A stretch of DNA of 62,986 nucleotides, from assembly GCF_014384885.1 (NCBI RefSeq), contig NZ_JACRST010000015.1:1-62986 (forward strand). Reading direction: 5' to 3'. The stretch comes from Ligaoa zhengdingensis. Lineage in GTDB: Bacteria > Bacillota > Clostridia > Oscillospirales > Ruminococcaceae. Positions 26,627-36,266 of the stretch are shown here, piece after piece. Under the pieces are notes generated by a model. It made no database searches, was not told where the DNA came from, and was given only the letters and a program-made list of their open reading frames with translations. Numbering within the stretch: position 1 is the first letter of the stretch; each line of letters begins with the position of its first letter. A program made the translations under genes and the position numbers.

Positions 26627-27334
26627 ATGGGACAAAATAGCGACCTGCCCGCGCTCGACGGGCGCCTGGCGCTGATCGCGCGTCTGGTGCGGCCCGGCTC
26701 GGTGGTGGCGGATATCGGTTCTGACCACGGTTACTTGGTGGCCTGGCTGGTGGGGACAAACACCTGCCCGCGCGGATATGCCTGCGATATCAACAGGCAG
26801 CCGCTGGAGCACAGCCGCGCGACCGCTGAACGCTGCGGGGTGGCCGGCCGCGTGACCGCGCTGTTGGGGGGCGGCCTGTCCCGCCTCAGGGAAGCGGACG
26901 TGGACGACATTGTGATTGCGGGGATGGGCGGAGACCTGATCGCACAGATTTTGGGCGACGCGGATTGGCAAGGCCCGGACAAGCGCTACCTGTTGCAGCC
27001 GATGACCCGCGCGGACGAGCTGCGGCGTTGGCTGTGCGCCAACGGCTACCGCATCGAGGCGGAACACGCCGCGTGCGCCCGGCGGTTCTGTTACGCGGTG
27101 CTCACGGTGCGCCGCACCGGCGAGGCGACCCCCTGTGACGACTGCTACGCCGCAGTGGGCCGTATGCCGGAGTGCGATTGCGAGGATGCACGCATCTACA
27201 TCCGGCACCAGGCGGGTGTGATTTTAAAGAAAGCGTCCGGGCTGGAGTGTTCGCGCGGACGCGCCGCGGAGGCGGTGCGCTGCCGCGCGCTCGCCGCGCG
27301 CATTTTGGCGACGATAGGGGAGGAGACAACATGA
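26627..27334 (+). CDS. trmK: tRNA (adenine(22)-N(1))-methyltransferase
   Basis: Methylates N1 of adenine 22 in tRNA using S-adenosylmethionine. 235 residues. N-terminal Rossmann fold with the SAM motif VVADIGSDHGYLVAWL near residue 28, DINRQPLEHS, and the family motif IVIAGMGGDLIAQIL near 90, then QPMTRADELRRWLCANGY. The ATG at 26627 has GGGAGG 11 bases upstream. Its stop overlaps the start of the nif3-like gene (ATGA); trmK-nif3 is a widely conserved Firmicutes pair. Confidence 0.94.
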   Translation: MGQNSDLPALDGRLALIARLVRPGSVVADIGSDHGYLVAWLVGTNTCPRGYACDINRQPLEHSRATAERCGVAGRVTALLGGGLSRLREADVDDIVIAGMGGDLIAQILGDADWQGPDKRYLLQPMTRADELRRWLCANGYRIEAEHAACARRFCYAVLTVRRTGEATPCDDCYAAVGRMPECDCEDARIYIRHQAGVILKKASGLECSRGRAAEAVRCRALAARILATIGEETT

Positions 27335-28101
27335 GCACGGTCAAGGAAATCTACAATTGGATCGATTCGATCGCGCCGTTCGCGGCGGTCGAGAGTTGGG
27401 ACAACAGCGGTTTGCTGGTGGAGACCGGGGAGCCCGAGATCGACCGGGTGCTGCTGGCGCTGGACATCACCGGGGAGGTGGCGCAGGAGGCGCAGGAGAT
27501 TAGCGCGCAGCTCATCGTGGCGCACCACCCGGTCATCTTTCATCCGCTGCGTTCGCTCCATCCCGGGCAGCCCGCCTATTGGCTGGTGCGCTACGGGATC
27601 AACGCCATCTGTGCGCACACCAACTTGGATGTGGCGGTGGGCGGCGTGAACGACGCGTTGGCCCGGCGCCTCGGGCTGCGCTGTCTGGAACCGCTCGAGG
27701 TGCCGGGGACAAGCGGGCTTTCGCTCGGCCGCATCGGCGAGCTGGAGCGGCCGGTGGACGCGGGGGCGTACCCGGAGCTGGTCAAGCGCGCCCTCGGTTG
27801 CGGCGGGCTCAAATATGTCCCGCGCAGCGGCGAAATCCGCCGCGTGGCGGTGTGCGGGGGCGCGGGAGCGGATCTCATCTACCGCGCGCGGGAGCTGGGC
27901 GCAGACGCGCTGGTGACCGCAGACAGCAAGCACAACCTGCTGCTGGACGCTGAGGCGATGGGCCTCATGCTGATCGACGCGGGGCACGCCTGCACCGAGC
28001 GGGTGGTGCTGGAGCCGCTGGCGGAACGGCTGCGCGCGGCGTTCCCCGAGGTGGAATTTTGCCTGTCGCGCTGTGCGGCCGATCCCGCGCGATACATCTG
28101 A
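27331..28101 (+). CDS. Nif3-like dinuclear metal-centre protein
   Basis: 256 residues from ATG 27331 (GGGGAGGAG 7 bases upstream). Metal-binding motifs of the NIF3/YqfO family are present: WDNSGLLVE, the HH pair in LIVAHHPVIFHPL, AHTNLDVAVGGVND, and the C-terminal DAGHACTERVVLEPLAERL. Members form hexamers with two metals per subunit. Some have been called GTP cyclohydrolase 1 type 2, but the role is not settled. This is the short form lacking the PII-like insert found in Bacillus YqfO. Confidence 0.92.
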   Translation: MSTVKEIYNWIDSIAPFAAVESWDNSGLLVETGEPEIDRVLLALDITGEVAQEAQEISAQLIVAHHPVIFHPLRSLHPGQPAYWLVRYGINAICAHTNLDVAVGGVNDALARRLGLRCLEPLEVPGTSGLSLGRIGELERPVDAGAYPELVKRALGCGGLKYVPRSGEIRRVAVCGGAGADLIYRARELGADALVTADSKHNLLLDAEAMGLMLIDAGHACTERVVLEPLAERLRAAFPEVEFCLSRCAADPARYI

Positions 28102-28149
28102 CGACACGGCCCGCGCATGGTGTGCGGGCCCAACCTGGAGGTGATTCCA

Positions 28150-29907
28150 ATGGCTTTGGACGGAGCCTTTTTGAGCCAGCTCAAATATGAGATCGAGTCG
28201 GCCGCGCTGGAAAGCCGCGTCGACCGCATCCACCAGCCCTCGCGCGAGGAGCTGGTGATCGCCCTGCGCTGGCGGGGCGGCGGGGCTAAGCTGCTGCTCT
28301 CCGCGGGGGCCAACAGCCCGCGCATCCACTTCACCGAGGTGGCCATCGAAAACCCCAAGCAGCCCCCCATGTTCTGTATGCTGCTGCGCAAGCACCTGGG
28401 CAACGCGAAGCTGGTTGCGGTGCGCCAGATCGGACTCGACCGCATCCTGCACCTGGACTTTGAATCGGTCAACGAGATGGGCGACCTTGTCACCCTCACC
28501 CTTGCGGTGGAGATTATGGGCCGCCACTCCAATATCATCCTGATCGGGCCGGACGGGCGTGTGATCGACGCGATCAAGCGCATCGACGACGAGATGTCCT
28601 CGGTGCGGCAGATCCTGCCCGGCATGACCTATGTGCTGCCCCCCGCGCAGGATAAGCTGGTGCTGACCGACTGCGAGCCCGAGCAGGTGCTCGAACGGCT
28701 GCGCGCCGGCCGGGCGGTCGAGCTCTCCAAGGGGCTGATGGAAGCGCTGATGGGCGTGTCCCCCATCCTCTGCCGGGAGCTGGCCCACTATGCGGCGCGC
28801 GGGCGGGAGCTGCTCGCCACCGAGCTGGATGGGGACGCCGCGGACCGGCTGGCGTTTCGGCTGCGGGGCCTGATCGAGACGCTCCGGACACATACGGGCG
28901 AGCCCACGATGGTGTCCGAGCCGAACGGCCGCCCGCGCGATTTCTCGTTCATCGACATCCACCAGTACGGCCACCTGATGGTGACCCGGCGGTGCGGCAG
29001 CTATTCCGAGCTGCTCGACCGCTTTTACAGTGAACGGGACGGCATGGAGCGCATGAAGGTGCGCTCCCACGACCTGCTGCGCCTGCTCGCCAACAACAGT
29101 GATCGCGTCGCCCGCAAGCTGGCGGCCCAGCGGGAGGAGCTCAAGGAGTGCGCCAATCGCGAGCGGTTTAAAATCCAGGGGGACCTCATCAATGCAAACA
29201 TCTACCGCCTTGAGAAGGGGATGACCTACTTCGACGCGGAGAACTTCTATGAGGAGGGCAGCCCCACTGTGCGCATCCCGCTCGACCCGCAGTACCCGCC
29301 CGCGAAAAACGCGCAGCGGTATTACGCGGAATACCGCAAGGCGGACACCGCGGAAAAGATGCTGCACACCCTGATCGCGCAGGGGGAGGAGGAAGCCCTC
29401 TACCTCGACAGCGTGTTCGATTCCCTGGCCCGCGCCACCACCGAAGCGGAGCTCGCGGCCATCCGCGAGGAGCTCGCGGCGGGCGGTTACATCAAGAACT
29501 ACAAGGCGCGCAACAAGAAGCCCGAGAAGGTAGCACCCCACCGCTACCGCTCGAGCGACGGGTTCACCATCTTATCCGGGCGGAACAACGTGCAGAACGA
29601 CCAGCTCACCCTGCGCCAGGCGCGGGGTGGCGACATCTGGCTGCACACCCAGAAGATCCCAGGCTCGCACACCATCGTGTTCACCGAGGGCCGGCCGGTG
29701 CCCGACCGCACCATGACCGAGGCCGCAATCATCGCCGCCTGGAACAGCCGCGCGCGCGATTCTGCGCAGGTCGCGGTGGACTACACCCCGGCGCGCAATG
29801 TGAAAAAGCCCAGGGGCGCCAAGCCCGGCATGGTGGTTTACGACCCCTACCAGACCGCATATGTCACTCCCGACAAGGAGCTGGTGGAGCGGCTGGAGGA
29901 GCATTGA
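28150..29907 (+). CDS. rqcH: Rqc2-like NFACT protein RqcH (ribosome quality control)
   Basis: Binds stalled 50S subunits carrying peptidyl-tRNA and recruits tRNA-Ala to add C-terminal alanine tails. 585 residues from ATG 28150 with GGAGGTG upstream. NFACT-N domain at the start (MALDGAFLSQLKYEIES, VDRIHQPSREELVIALR), then a helix-hairpin-helix/coiled-coil middle (about 270-430). The NFACT-R domain near residue 480-560 includes GGDIWLHTQKIPGSHTIV. Older annotation calls the family fibronectin-binding protein. It lies 48 bases after the nif3-like gene in the same operon. Confidence 0.94.
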   Translation: MALDGAFLSQLKYEIESAALESRVDRIHQPSREELVIALRWRGGGAKLLLSAGANSPRIHFTEVAIENPKQPPMFCMLLRKHLGNAKLVAVRQIGLDRILHLDFESVNEMGDLVTLTLAVEIMGRHSNIILIGPDGRVIDAIKRIDDEMSSVRQILPGMTYVLPPAQDKLVLTDCEPEQVLERLRAGRAVELSKGLMEALMGVSPILCRELAHYAARGRELLATELDGDAADRLAFRLRGLIETLRTHTGEPTMVSEPNGRPRDFSFIDIHQYGHLMVTRRCGSYSELLDRFYSERDGMERMKVRSHDLLRLLANNSDRVARKLAAQREELKECANRERFKIQGDLINANIYRLEKGMTYFDAENFYEEGSPTVRIPLDPQYPPAKNAQRYYAEYRKADTAEKMLHTLIAQGEEEALYLDSVFDSLARATTEAELAAIREELAAGGYIKNYKARNKKPEKVAPHRYRSSDGFTILSGRNNVQNDQLTLRQARGGDIWLHTQKIPGSHTIVFTEGRPVPDRTMTEAAIIAAWNSRARDSAQVAVDYTPARNVKKPRGAKPGMVVYDPYQTAYVTPDKELVERLEEH

Positions 29908-29924
29908 ATCGAGGAGGGAGCTGC

Positions 29925-30848
29925 ATGAAGCGTTTTTCTGTGTCAGCCCTGGCGCTGGCGTTCGCCCTGTTGCTGGCCGCCTGCGCCAAGGAACCCCAGG
30001 TTTCCAAGAGCGGGTCCGATCAGCCGGTGCAGAGCGCCTCCGTATCCGCGCCGGATGCGCCCGCCGAACCGGTGGAATCGGTCCGCGCGCGGTTGTCCGA
30101 GCTGCACGCCGAGTGGCAGAATTGGCCCGAACTGGCCGAACGGGAGGGTTATGTGCTGTGCAGCGGCCGGCCTGTAAACCAGGATGGGGTGGAGCGCTTT
30201 CTCGCCTCCTATCAGGCGGGCGAACCGGCTTCGCTGACCGTGCTGAGCTACGGCAGCACGATCCCGATGGTTTATCAGATCGATTTCGACGGCCAGGGCG
30301 CGATGTGTGCGACCATCTGTAAAGGCGAAGGCCAATTTGAAGAGGCGGAGTCGGCCGGTGTCTACAGCCGCGCGACCGACTATGTGTTCGAGGGGTTCGG
30401 CCTTGTGGTGCCCAAGGAGGAGGAGGCTGAGCGAAGCGAGCTGGACGCCGCGCCCGGCGAGCAGCTGCTCGCCGGCGGCATCTCCCCGGAGCGCGCGGTA
30501 CAGATTGCGCGGCAGGCCAACGAGCGCCTGTACGCCTACCGCAGCGCGGGGGATGGGGCCGGATTCGGCGCCAGGGGCGTGGTGATCCCGGACAGCATCC
30601 CAGAAGACCCCGGCCCCAGGGCGGACGGAATCGCTCTGGATTACCGCCCGGCCGGTGGGGAACGGTTGGGGGAGCGGCCCTGCTACCGCGTCGAAACCTA
30701 CCGGGAAGGCGAGGGGGATGCCTACTACGACGTCCTCCTGGTGGATGCCCGGGACGGGAGCCTCGTGTGGACGATCGAGATGGTGAACGGCAGCGCGGTT
30801 CCCATCTACGACGCTGATCAAACCTACATCACCTGCCCGGCAGCATAA
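29925..30848 (+). CDS. Predicted lipoprotein of unknown function
   Basis: 307 residues from ATG 29925 (GAGGAGGGAG 5 bases upstream). The lipoprotein signal ends LLAAC (cysteine about residue 22), followed by a Ser/Pro/Ala linker. The middle, about 50-165 (YVLCSGRPVNQDGVERFLASYQAGEPASLTVL), resembles the DUF4362 pattern. The C-terminal part has VETYREGEGDAYYDVLLVDARDGSLVW, reminiscent of PepSY-like beta structure. Both comparisons are tentative. It directly follows rqcH and may simply be co-transcribed. Confidence 0.8.
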   Translation: MKRFSVSALALAFALLLAACAKEPQVSKSGSDQPVQSASVSAPDAPAEPVESVRARLSELHAEWQNWPELAEREGYVLCSGRPVNQDGVERFLASYQAGEPASLTVLSYGSTIPMVYQIDFDGQGAMCATICKGEGQFEEAESAGVYSRATDYVFEGFGLVVPKEEEAERSELDAAPGEQLLAGGISPERAVQIARQANERLYAYRSAGDGAGFGARGVVIPDSIPEDPGPRADGIALDYRPAGGERLGERPCYRVETYREGEGDAYYDVLLVDARDGSLVWTIEMVNGSAVPIYDADQTYITCPAA

Positions 30849-30887
30849 AAAGGGGGCGGACAGCCGTTATCGGCCGTCCGCCCCTTT
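30849..30887. terminator. Terminator between lipoprotein and GT8 gene
   Basis: Long GC-rich stem (AAGGGGGCGGAC / GTCCGCCCCTT) with a small internal loop. It overlaps the 3' end of the convergent GT8 gene. Confidence 0.75.
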
Positions 30888-31715
30888 GGCGTTTCTTTGA
30901 GTGGCGCTGTCCAGCCGCGCCTCGGCTTCGCGGTAAAAGATGTCGAGAACGCCGCGGTAGTTGGGCTTCCAGGGCTTGTTGCGCCCGCAGTAGTGGATGA
31001 GCGAGGTGTTGGCGCGCACCCAGTCGAGGTCCAGCCGCCTGTCCGCACCTGCATAGAGGTTGTGCAGCCGCAGCACCTTGTCGCTAAGGTTGTAGCGCAG
31101 CGGGTCCACCGCGAGGATGCGTCCGCCATACAGCGCGTTGATGATGTCCTGATCGGGCAGAAACAGCCGGTTTTTGTGTTCGCGGATGTAGGACAGAATC
31201 TCCTGGGGGTCCAGCTCGGCGCGCAGAAGGGCGAGATTCATCAGCATCACGCCGGAATTGACGTAGGCCGCATCCGGGTCCATCCCCAGCCGCACCTCGT
31301 TGAACTTCTGAAACTGCCGATGCACATGCGAGCTGGCGGCAAAAAGGTTGTCGCCGAGGTCCAGGTTGTAAAGCGCGCCGATCGGGTTGACCGCGACAAT
31401 GTCCGGGTCGAGGTAGAGGATGCGGTCGAGCGAATCGGGCAGGAAGCGCGGGGCGAACAGCCGGTAGTACATCTCGTGCGGGTAACGGCCGCTGGTGGGG
31501 GCGAAAGCGATCATCTCGTCGCTCACCCGGATGCTGTGCAGCGCGCAGCGGCCGCCCAGCATGCGCTCCATTTCGTCGAGCTGCGCCTGCTCCAGCGAGG
31601 AGTGGGCGACGTAGACGCAAAATTCCTCCCCTGGGTTGGCGGCCAGCAGCGAGGAAAGCAGCACCGCGAGCTGGCGCAGATAGCCCGCGTTGAGAGAGAC
31701 CAGAATATTTTTCAT
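30867..31715 (-). CDS. Glycosyltransferase family 8 protein
   Basis: 282 residues from ATG 31715, with GGAGG 8 bases upstream. N-terminal nucleotide-sugar fold NILVSLNAGYLRQLAVLLSSL, the metal-binding DxD in LYLDPDIVAVNPI, an asparagine/histidine-rich middle, and the C-terminal GT8 signature HYCGRNKPWKPNYRG. GT8 enzymes transfer glucose or galactose from a nucleotide sugar with retention. The acceptor (surface glycan or glycogen-like primer) cannot be told. It is divergent from the sugar-binding lipoprotein gene. Confidence 0.9.
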   Translation of the reverse strand: MKNILVSLNAGYLRQLAVLLSSLLAANPGEEFCVYVAHSSLEQAQLDEMERMLGGRCALHSIRVSDEMIAFAPTSGRYPHEMYYRLFAPRFLPDSLDRILYLDPDIVAVNPIGALYNLDLGDNLFAASSHVHRQFQKFNEVRLGMDPDAAYVNSGVMLMNLALLRAELDPQEILSYIREHKNRLFLPDQDIINALYGGRILAVDPLRYNLSDKVLRLHNLYAGADRRLDLDWVRANTSLIHYCGRNKPWKPNYRGVLDIFYREAEARLDSATQRNAKGADGR

Positions 31716-31924
31716 CCAAAAACCTCCGCAAAAAGAATCTTCCATTTTCTATGGTAGCCCGCAAATGACGGGTTGTCAAACCATATCGGCAAAAATAATC
31801 GGGCCGGGGTGAATAATCCCGGTTAAATCTTGGAATTTTAATGGTAGGCAATTTCATAATGATTCTGCCCCCGGGGTGGAACAGCGATACACCCCCAGCA
31901 CAACGAAAGGAATGGAAGGTTTTT

Positions 31925-33337
31925 ATGAAAAGCAAAAGAATATTGGCAACCCTCCTCGCTGCGGTTCTGGCGTTCCCCGCGGCGGCCTGCACCAAGAAGA
32001 ACGACAACAGCTCGTCGAGTTCTTCCGGAGGCACCAACGCCAAACAGACCGAGGTCGATATCTTCCAGTTTAAGGTGGAAATCTCCGATGCGCTGCAAAA
32101 GGCTGCCCAGACCTATATGGACGCCAACCCCGGCATCAAAATCAACATCGATACAGTCGGCGGCGGCGACGACTACGGCGCGGCCCTCAAGGCGAAGATG
32201 CAGTCCGGCACCAAGCCGGATATCTTCAACATCGGCGGCCCGCAGGACCTGCGCGACTGGGACGGCCGCCTGGAGGATCTGAGCGATCAGCCGTGGGTGG
32301 CGAACGCGGTGGAGGGCACCCTGCTCGCGGTGAGCGAAAACGGCAAGGTCTACGGTCTGCCGTATGCGATTGAGGGCTACGGCCTCATTTACAACCGCGC
32401 GATCTTTGAGACGGCGGGCATCTCCACCGACGGCCTCAACACCTTCGACGGCATCGAGGCCGCGATGAAATCCCTCAAGGCCAAGATCGACGACGGCAGC
32501 CTGAAGGAGAAATACCCCGCGCTCGAGGCGGTGTTTGAGCTGCCCGCCAAGGAGACCTGGGTGACCGGCCTGCACACCCTCAACCTCGCGCTGACCAACG
32601 AGTTTGAAGGCCCGATCGATGCGTTTGAGGCCGGTACGGTCGAGTTCACCCATGCCGATGCGCTCAAGTCGCTGATCGACCTGCAAGCGGCCTACACCAA
32701 GAACGCCGGCGACCTGGGCAAGCTCAACGCGGTGGATTACGCCACCCAGGTGGGCAGCGGCCTGGCCACCGAGCGTGTGGCGATGATTCAGCAGGGCAAC
32801 TGGATTTACGGCGAGGTCGCCACGGTGGACGAGGATGTGGCGCGCAACCTGGATATGCTGCCGCTGCCGCTCAAGGGCGTGGTCGAGGACTCGATCCCGG
32901 TGGGTGTGCCGATGTACTGGTGCATCAACAACGAGAGCAGCGCCCCCGAAAAGGAGGCGGCCAAGGACTTCCTCAACTGGCTGTATCAGAGCGAGGAGGG
33001 CAAGCGCATCATCGTGGAGGAGTTCGGCTTCATCCCGGCCTTCACCAACTATGAGGACTTGACCCCCTCCGACTCGCTGGGACGCGCCGTGAAGCGCTAT
33101 GCCGACGCGGGCAAGACCATGCCGTGGGTGTTCATGGGCTTCCCCACCGCGTGGGGCCAGGAGGTGTTCGGTGCAAACCTGCAAAAATACTTTGCGGGTG
33201 AAATGACCTGGGAGGACCTGCTCGCAGATGCGCGCACCAAATGGGAAGAAGCGCGCAAGGACGTCACGGGCGGCGGTTCTTCATCGGCCGCTGAGAGTTC
33301 CGGCGCCGCCTCGTCGGGGACATCTTCCGCAGCCTAA
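31925..33337 (+). CDS. ABC transporter substrate-binding lipoprotein (family 1), orphan
   Basis: 470 residues from ATG 31925, with AAGGAATGGAAGG upstream. Signal peptide ends in FPAAAC (cysteine about 23), followed by a serine/asparagine linker, then an SBP_bac_1 fold: SGTKPDIFNIGG, VYGLPYAIEGYGLIYNRAIFE, AMIQQGNWIYGEV, VGVPMYWCINNESSAPEKEAAKDFLNWL. The tail is Ser/Ala/Gly-rich and probably disordered. This family usually binds oligosaccharides or multiple sugars. No permease or ATPase gene is adjacent; glycogen phosphorylase follows after a terminator. Confidence 0.9.
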   Translation: MKSKRILATLLAAVLAFPAAACTKKNDNSSSSSSGGTNAKQTEVDIFQFKVEISDALQKAAQTYMDANPGIKINIDTVGGGDDYGAALKAKMQSGTKPDIFNIGGPQDLRDWDGRLEDLSDQPWVANAVEGTLLAVSENGKVYGLPYAIEGYGLIYNRAIFETAGISTDGLNTFDGIEAAMKSLKAKIDDGSLKEKYPALEAVFELPAKETWVTGLHTLNLALTNEFEGPIDAFEAGTVEFTHADALKSLIDLQAAYTKNAGDLGKLNAVDYATQVGSGLATERVAMIQQGNWIYGEVATVDEDVARNLDMLPLPLKGVVEDSIPVGVPMYWCINNESSAPEKEAAKDFLNWLYQSEEGKRIIVEEFGFIPAFTNYEDLTPSDSLGRAVKRYADAGKTMPWVFMGFPTAWGQEVFGANLQKYFAGEMTWEDLLADARTKWEEARKDVTGGGSSSAAESSGAASSGTSSAA

Positions 33338-33352
33338 ATCCGTATGAAACAC

Positions 33353-33393
33353 AAGCGCCCGGCAAGCCGCCGCATCGGCCCGCCGGGCGCTTT
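33353..33393 (+). terminator. Terminator after the orphan binding protein
   Basis: AAGCGCCCGGC pairs with GCCGGGCGCTT around a GC-rich loop, followed by TTTGC. Confidence 0.65.
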
Positions 33394-33494
33394 GCTGTGC
33401 GGGAGTTTCCAAAAATTAGAGAAAAACCGTTGCATAGCGGGCCGGGGATGCGATACAATAGCGTTATTGGCCGATGATGAGGGAGGTACCTTGT

Positions 33495-35864
33495 ATGATC
33501 GAAAAAGAAAAATTGATATCTGAGCTGGAAGAAGAGCTCGAGATGGAATATCAGACCACGCTGGAGCGAGCCACCCCGGCACAGCTCCACTTTGCGCTGG
33601 GCCGCTGGGCGAGCGGAGCGCTCTATTCCCGTTGGCAGGGGTGCCGGCACAGCCACGCCAACCGCAAGCGCGCTTACTATCTGTCCGCTGAATTTTTGAT
33701 GGGGCGGCTGGTGTTCAGCAATCTGTACAACATGGGGGTGCTGGACGAGGTGCGCGCCATTTTGGCCGACAAGGGGGTCGATCTGGCCTGCCTGGAGGAG
33801 GTCGAGGACGCGGCGCTGGGCAACGGCGGATTGGGGCGGCTGGCGGCCTGCTACCTCGATTCGGCAGCCACCCACAACCTGCCGCTCGACGGTTACGGCA
33901 TCCGCTACCAGTACGGCCTGTTCAAACAGGCGATCGTGAACGGCGAGCAGAGGGAATCCGCCGACGACTGGCAGCGGCAGGGCGACCCGTGGAGCCTGCG
34001 CTGCGAGGCCGACGCCGTGACGGTGGAATTCGGCGACCAGACGGTGAACGCGGTGCCCTACGACATGGCCGTGGTGGGCTACGGCGAGGGCAGCGTGAAC
34101 ACCCTGCGCCTGTGGCAGGCCGAGGCGGTGGAGCCGTTCGATTTCGGCCTGTTCAACGCACAGAAATACGAAGAAGCGCTGCGCCAGAAAAACGAGGCGG
34201 AGAACATCTCGCGGGTGCTCTACCCCAACGACGACACCGAAGCGGGCAAAATTCTGCGCCTCAAGCAGCAGTATTTCTTTACCAGCGCATCCCTCAAGGA
34301 CATTTTGCGCCGGTATAAGGCGGTGTATGGGGACGACTTTTCCAAGTTTGCGGACAGCTACGCCATCCAGCTCAACGACACCCACCCCGTGATCGCCATC
34401 CCCGAGCTGCTGCGCCTGCTCATCGACAACGAGCGCATGGAGTTTAACGAGGCGTTTGAGATCGCCCAGAAGGTGTTCTCCTACACCAACCACACCATCA
34501 TGCCAGAGGCGATGGAAACATGGAGCGCCGGCCTGATGGCAGGGGTCGCCCCGCGCGTGCTGGAGATCATCCGCCTCATCAACGAGCGCCTGATCCGCGA
34601 GCTCAATGCGCGCGGCCTCACCCGCGGGCAGGTGCTCGATTACCTCATTCTGGCGCGCGGCCGGGTGCATATGGCGCGCCTGGCGGTATACGTCAGCCAC
34701 AAGACCAACGGCGTGGCGCGCATCCACACCGAAATCCTCAAATCCCACACCCTGCGCGAATGGTATCAGCTCTACCCCGAGCGGTTTGTCAACAAGACCA
34801 ACGGCATCACCCAGCGGCGATGGCTGGGCCTGTGCAACCCGGCCCTCGCCTCGATGATCACCGAGCTGCTGGGCAGCGACCGCTGGATCACCGATCTGAG
34901 CGAGCTGGCCGGCCTGCGCCGGTACGCCGACGACACGGCGGTGCTTGACCGTCTCATCCGCATCAAGCAGGAGAACAAGCGGCGGCTGTGCGAACACATC
35001 AAGCGGCACGACGGCATCAGCCTCAACCCCGAGTTCCTGTTCGATATCCAGGTCAAGCGCCTGCATGAATACAAGCGCCAACTGCTCAATGCGCTGTCGA
35101 TCATCGACATCTACTTTGGGATCAAGGAGGGCCGCATCGAGAACTTCACCCCGACGGCATTCCTGTTCGGCGCGAAAGCGGCGCCCGGTTACTACCGCGC
35201 CAAGGGTATCATCAAGCTGATCGGCGAGATCGCCCGCGTGGTGGACAGCGACCCCGGGGTGAAGAACCTGCTCTCGGTGGCGTTTGTGCAGAACTACAAC
35301 GTCTCCTATGCGGAGCTGCTGATGCCCGCCGCGGATGTGTCTGAGCAGATTTCCACCGCGGGCACCGAGGCCTCAGGCACCGGCAACATGAAGCTGGCGC
35401 TGAACGGCGCGGTGACGCTGGGCACCTACGACGGCGCCAACATCGAGATTGTGGAGCAGGCCGGGGAGGAGAACAACTATATCTTCGGCTTGCGTGTGGA
35501 GGAGATCGACAAGCTCCGCCCCTCCTACAACCCCAGGCAGCTCTACGAGTCCAATCCGCGCATCCGCCGGGTGCTCGACACCCTCATCGACGGCACGTTC
35601 GACGACGGCGGCACCGGCGTCTTCCAGGACCTGTACGACAGCCTGCTCAAGGGCGCGAGCTGGCACGCCCCCGACCAGTATTTCCTGCTGGCCGACTTCG
35701 AGAGCTACCTCGACGCCAAGCTGCGGGTCAACCGCGATTACCGCGACCGCTACGGCTTTGCGCGCAAGTGCCTGCTCAACATCGCGGGCTGCGGCATGTT
35801 CTCCAGCGACCGCGCGATCAAGGAATATGCCGACGAGATTTGGGGGATCGCCGACCGGGCGTGA
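33495..35864 (+). CDS. glgP: Glycogen/starch/alpha-glucan phosphorylase
   Basis: Releases glucose-1-phosphate from alpha-1,4-glucans. 789 residues from ATG 33495 (GGGAGGT 10 bases upstream), normal for the family. N-terminal YYLSAEFLMGRLV, then ALGNGGLGRLAACYLDS, AIQLNDTHP and TNGITQRRWL. The pyridoxal-phosphate lysine lies in EASGTGNMKLALNGA (about residue 633). No other glycogen gene lies in the window. The neighbouring sugar-binding lipoprotein might supply maltooligosaccharides, but that is speculation. Confidence 0.97.
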   Translation: MIEKEKLISELEEELEMEYQTTLERATPAQLHFALGRWASGALYSRWQGCRHSHANRKRAYYLSAEFLMGRLVFSNLYNMGVLDEVRAILADKGVDLACLEEVEDAALGNGGLGRLAACYLDSAATHNLPLDGYGIRYQYGLFKQAIVNGEQRESADDWQRQGDPWSLRCEADAVTVEFGDQTVNAVPYDMAVVGYGEGSVNTLRLWQAEAVEPFDFGLFNAQKYEEALRQKNEAENISRVLYPNDDTEAGKILRLKQQYFFTSASLKDILRRYKAVYGDDFSKFADSYAIQLNDTHPVIAIPELLRLLIDNERMEFNEAFEIAQKVFSYTNHTIMPEAMETWSAGLMAGVAPRVLEIIRLINERLIRELNARGLTRGQVLDYLILARGRVHMARLAVYVSHKTNGVARIHTEILKSHTLREWYQLYPERFVNKTNGITQRRWLGLCNPALASMITELLGSDRWITDLSELAGLRRYADDTAVLDRLIRIKQENKRRLCEHIKRHDGISLNPEFLFDIQVKRLHEYKRQLLNALSIIDIYFGIKEGRIENFTPTAFLFGAKAAPGYYRAKGIIKLIGEIARVVDSDPGVKNLLSVAFVQNYNVSYAELLMPAADVSEQISTAGTEASGTGNMKLALNGAVTLGTYDGANIEIVEQAGEENNYIFGLRVEEIDKLRPSYNPRQLYESNPRIRRVLDTLIDGTFDDGGTGVFQDLYDSLLKGASWHAPDQYFLLADFESYLDAKLRVNRDYRDRYGFARKCLLNIAGCGMFSSDRAIKEYADEIWGIADRA

Positions 35865-35872
35865 ACCGCTGC

Positions 35873-35921
35873 AAAGAAAAAGGCCCCGGCCCTCTTAGAT
35901 GAGCCCGGAGCCTTTTTCTTT
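35873..35921. terminator. Bidirectional terminator between glgP and azlD
   Basis: 12-bp stem AAAGAAAAAGGC / GCCTTTTTCTTT plus CCGG inner pairing; T-rich on both strands. Confidence 0.7.
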
Positions 35922-35930
35922 TAGACGCAG

Positions 35931-36266
35931 TTAGTGAAACACCGCCTGCACCAGCACCATATAGAGCGCGGTGCCCGCCCCGATGCTGAGCAGGGTGTTC
36001 TTTTTCCAGAGGTGCAGCGCGGCCACCGCCGCCACGCTCAGCAGCTCGGGCAGCCCGTAAGGGGCCTGCGCCGGCTGGATATCCTTGAGGCAGAACACCA
36101 CCAGCAGTCCGATCACAGCCGCGGGCAGCACCGTCCCCAGGTAACGCAGATAGCGCGGGATGGCGCGGTGCTCGGGGAACAGCAGGAACGGCAGCGCGCG
36201 GGTCAGCAGGGTGACAGCCGCGATCAGGCCGAAAAAAACGAGCGATTGCCCGGTAGTCATCGTCAT
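35931..36266 (-). CDS. azlD: Branched-chain amino acid exporter subunit AzlD
   Basis: Small membrane subunit, 111 residues from ATG 36266, which overlaps the azlC stop by 4 bases. Four hydrophobic helices; the family stretch AAVTLLTRALPFLLFPE near the N-terminus is typical. Works with AzlC in export of branched-chain amino acids. Confidence 0.9.
   Translation of the reverse strand: MTMTTGQSLVFFGLIAAVTLLTRALPFLLFPEHRAIPRYLRYLGTVLPAAVIGLLVVFCLKDIQPAQAPYGLPELLSVAAVAALHLWKKNTLLSIGAGTALYMVLVQAVFH

Noticed and set aside
27196..29541. 781-codon minus-strand frame opposite nif3-rqcH
   Set aside because: Antisense shadow of well-recognised genes.
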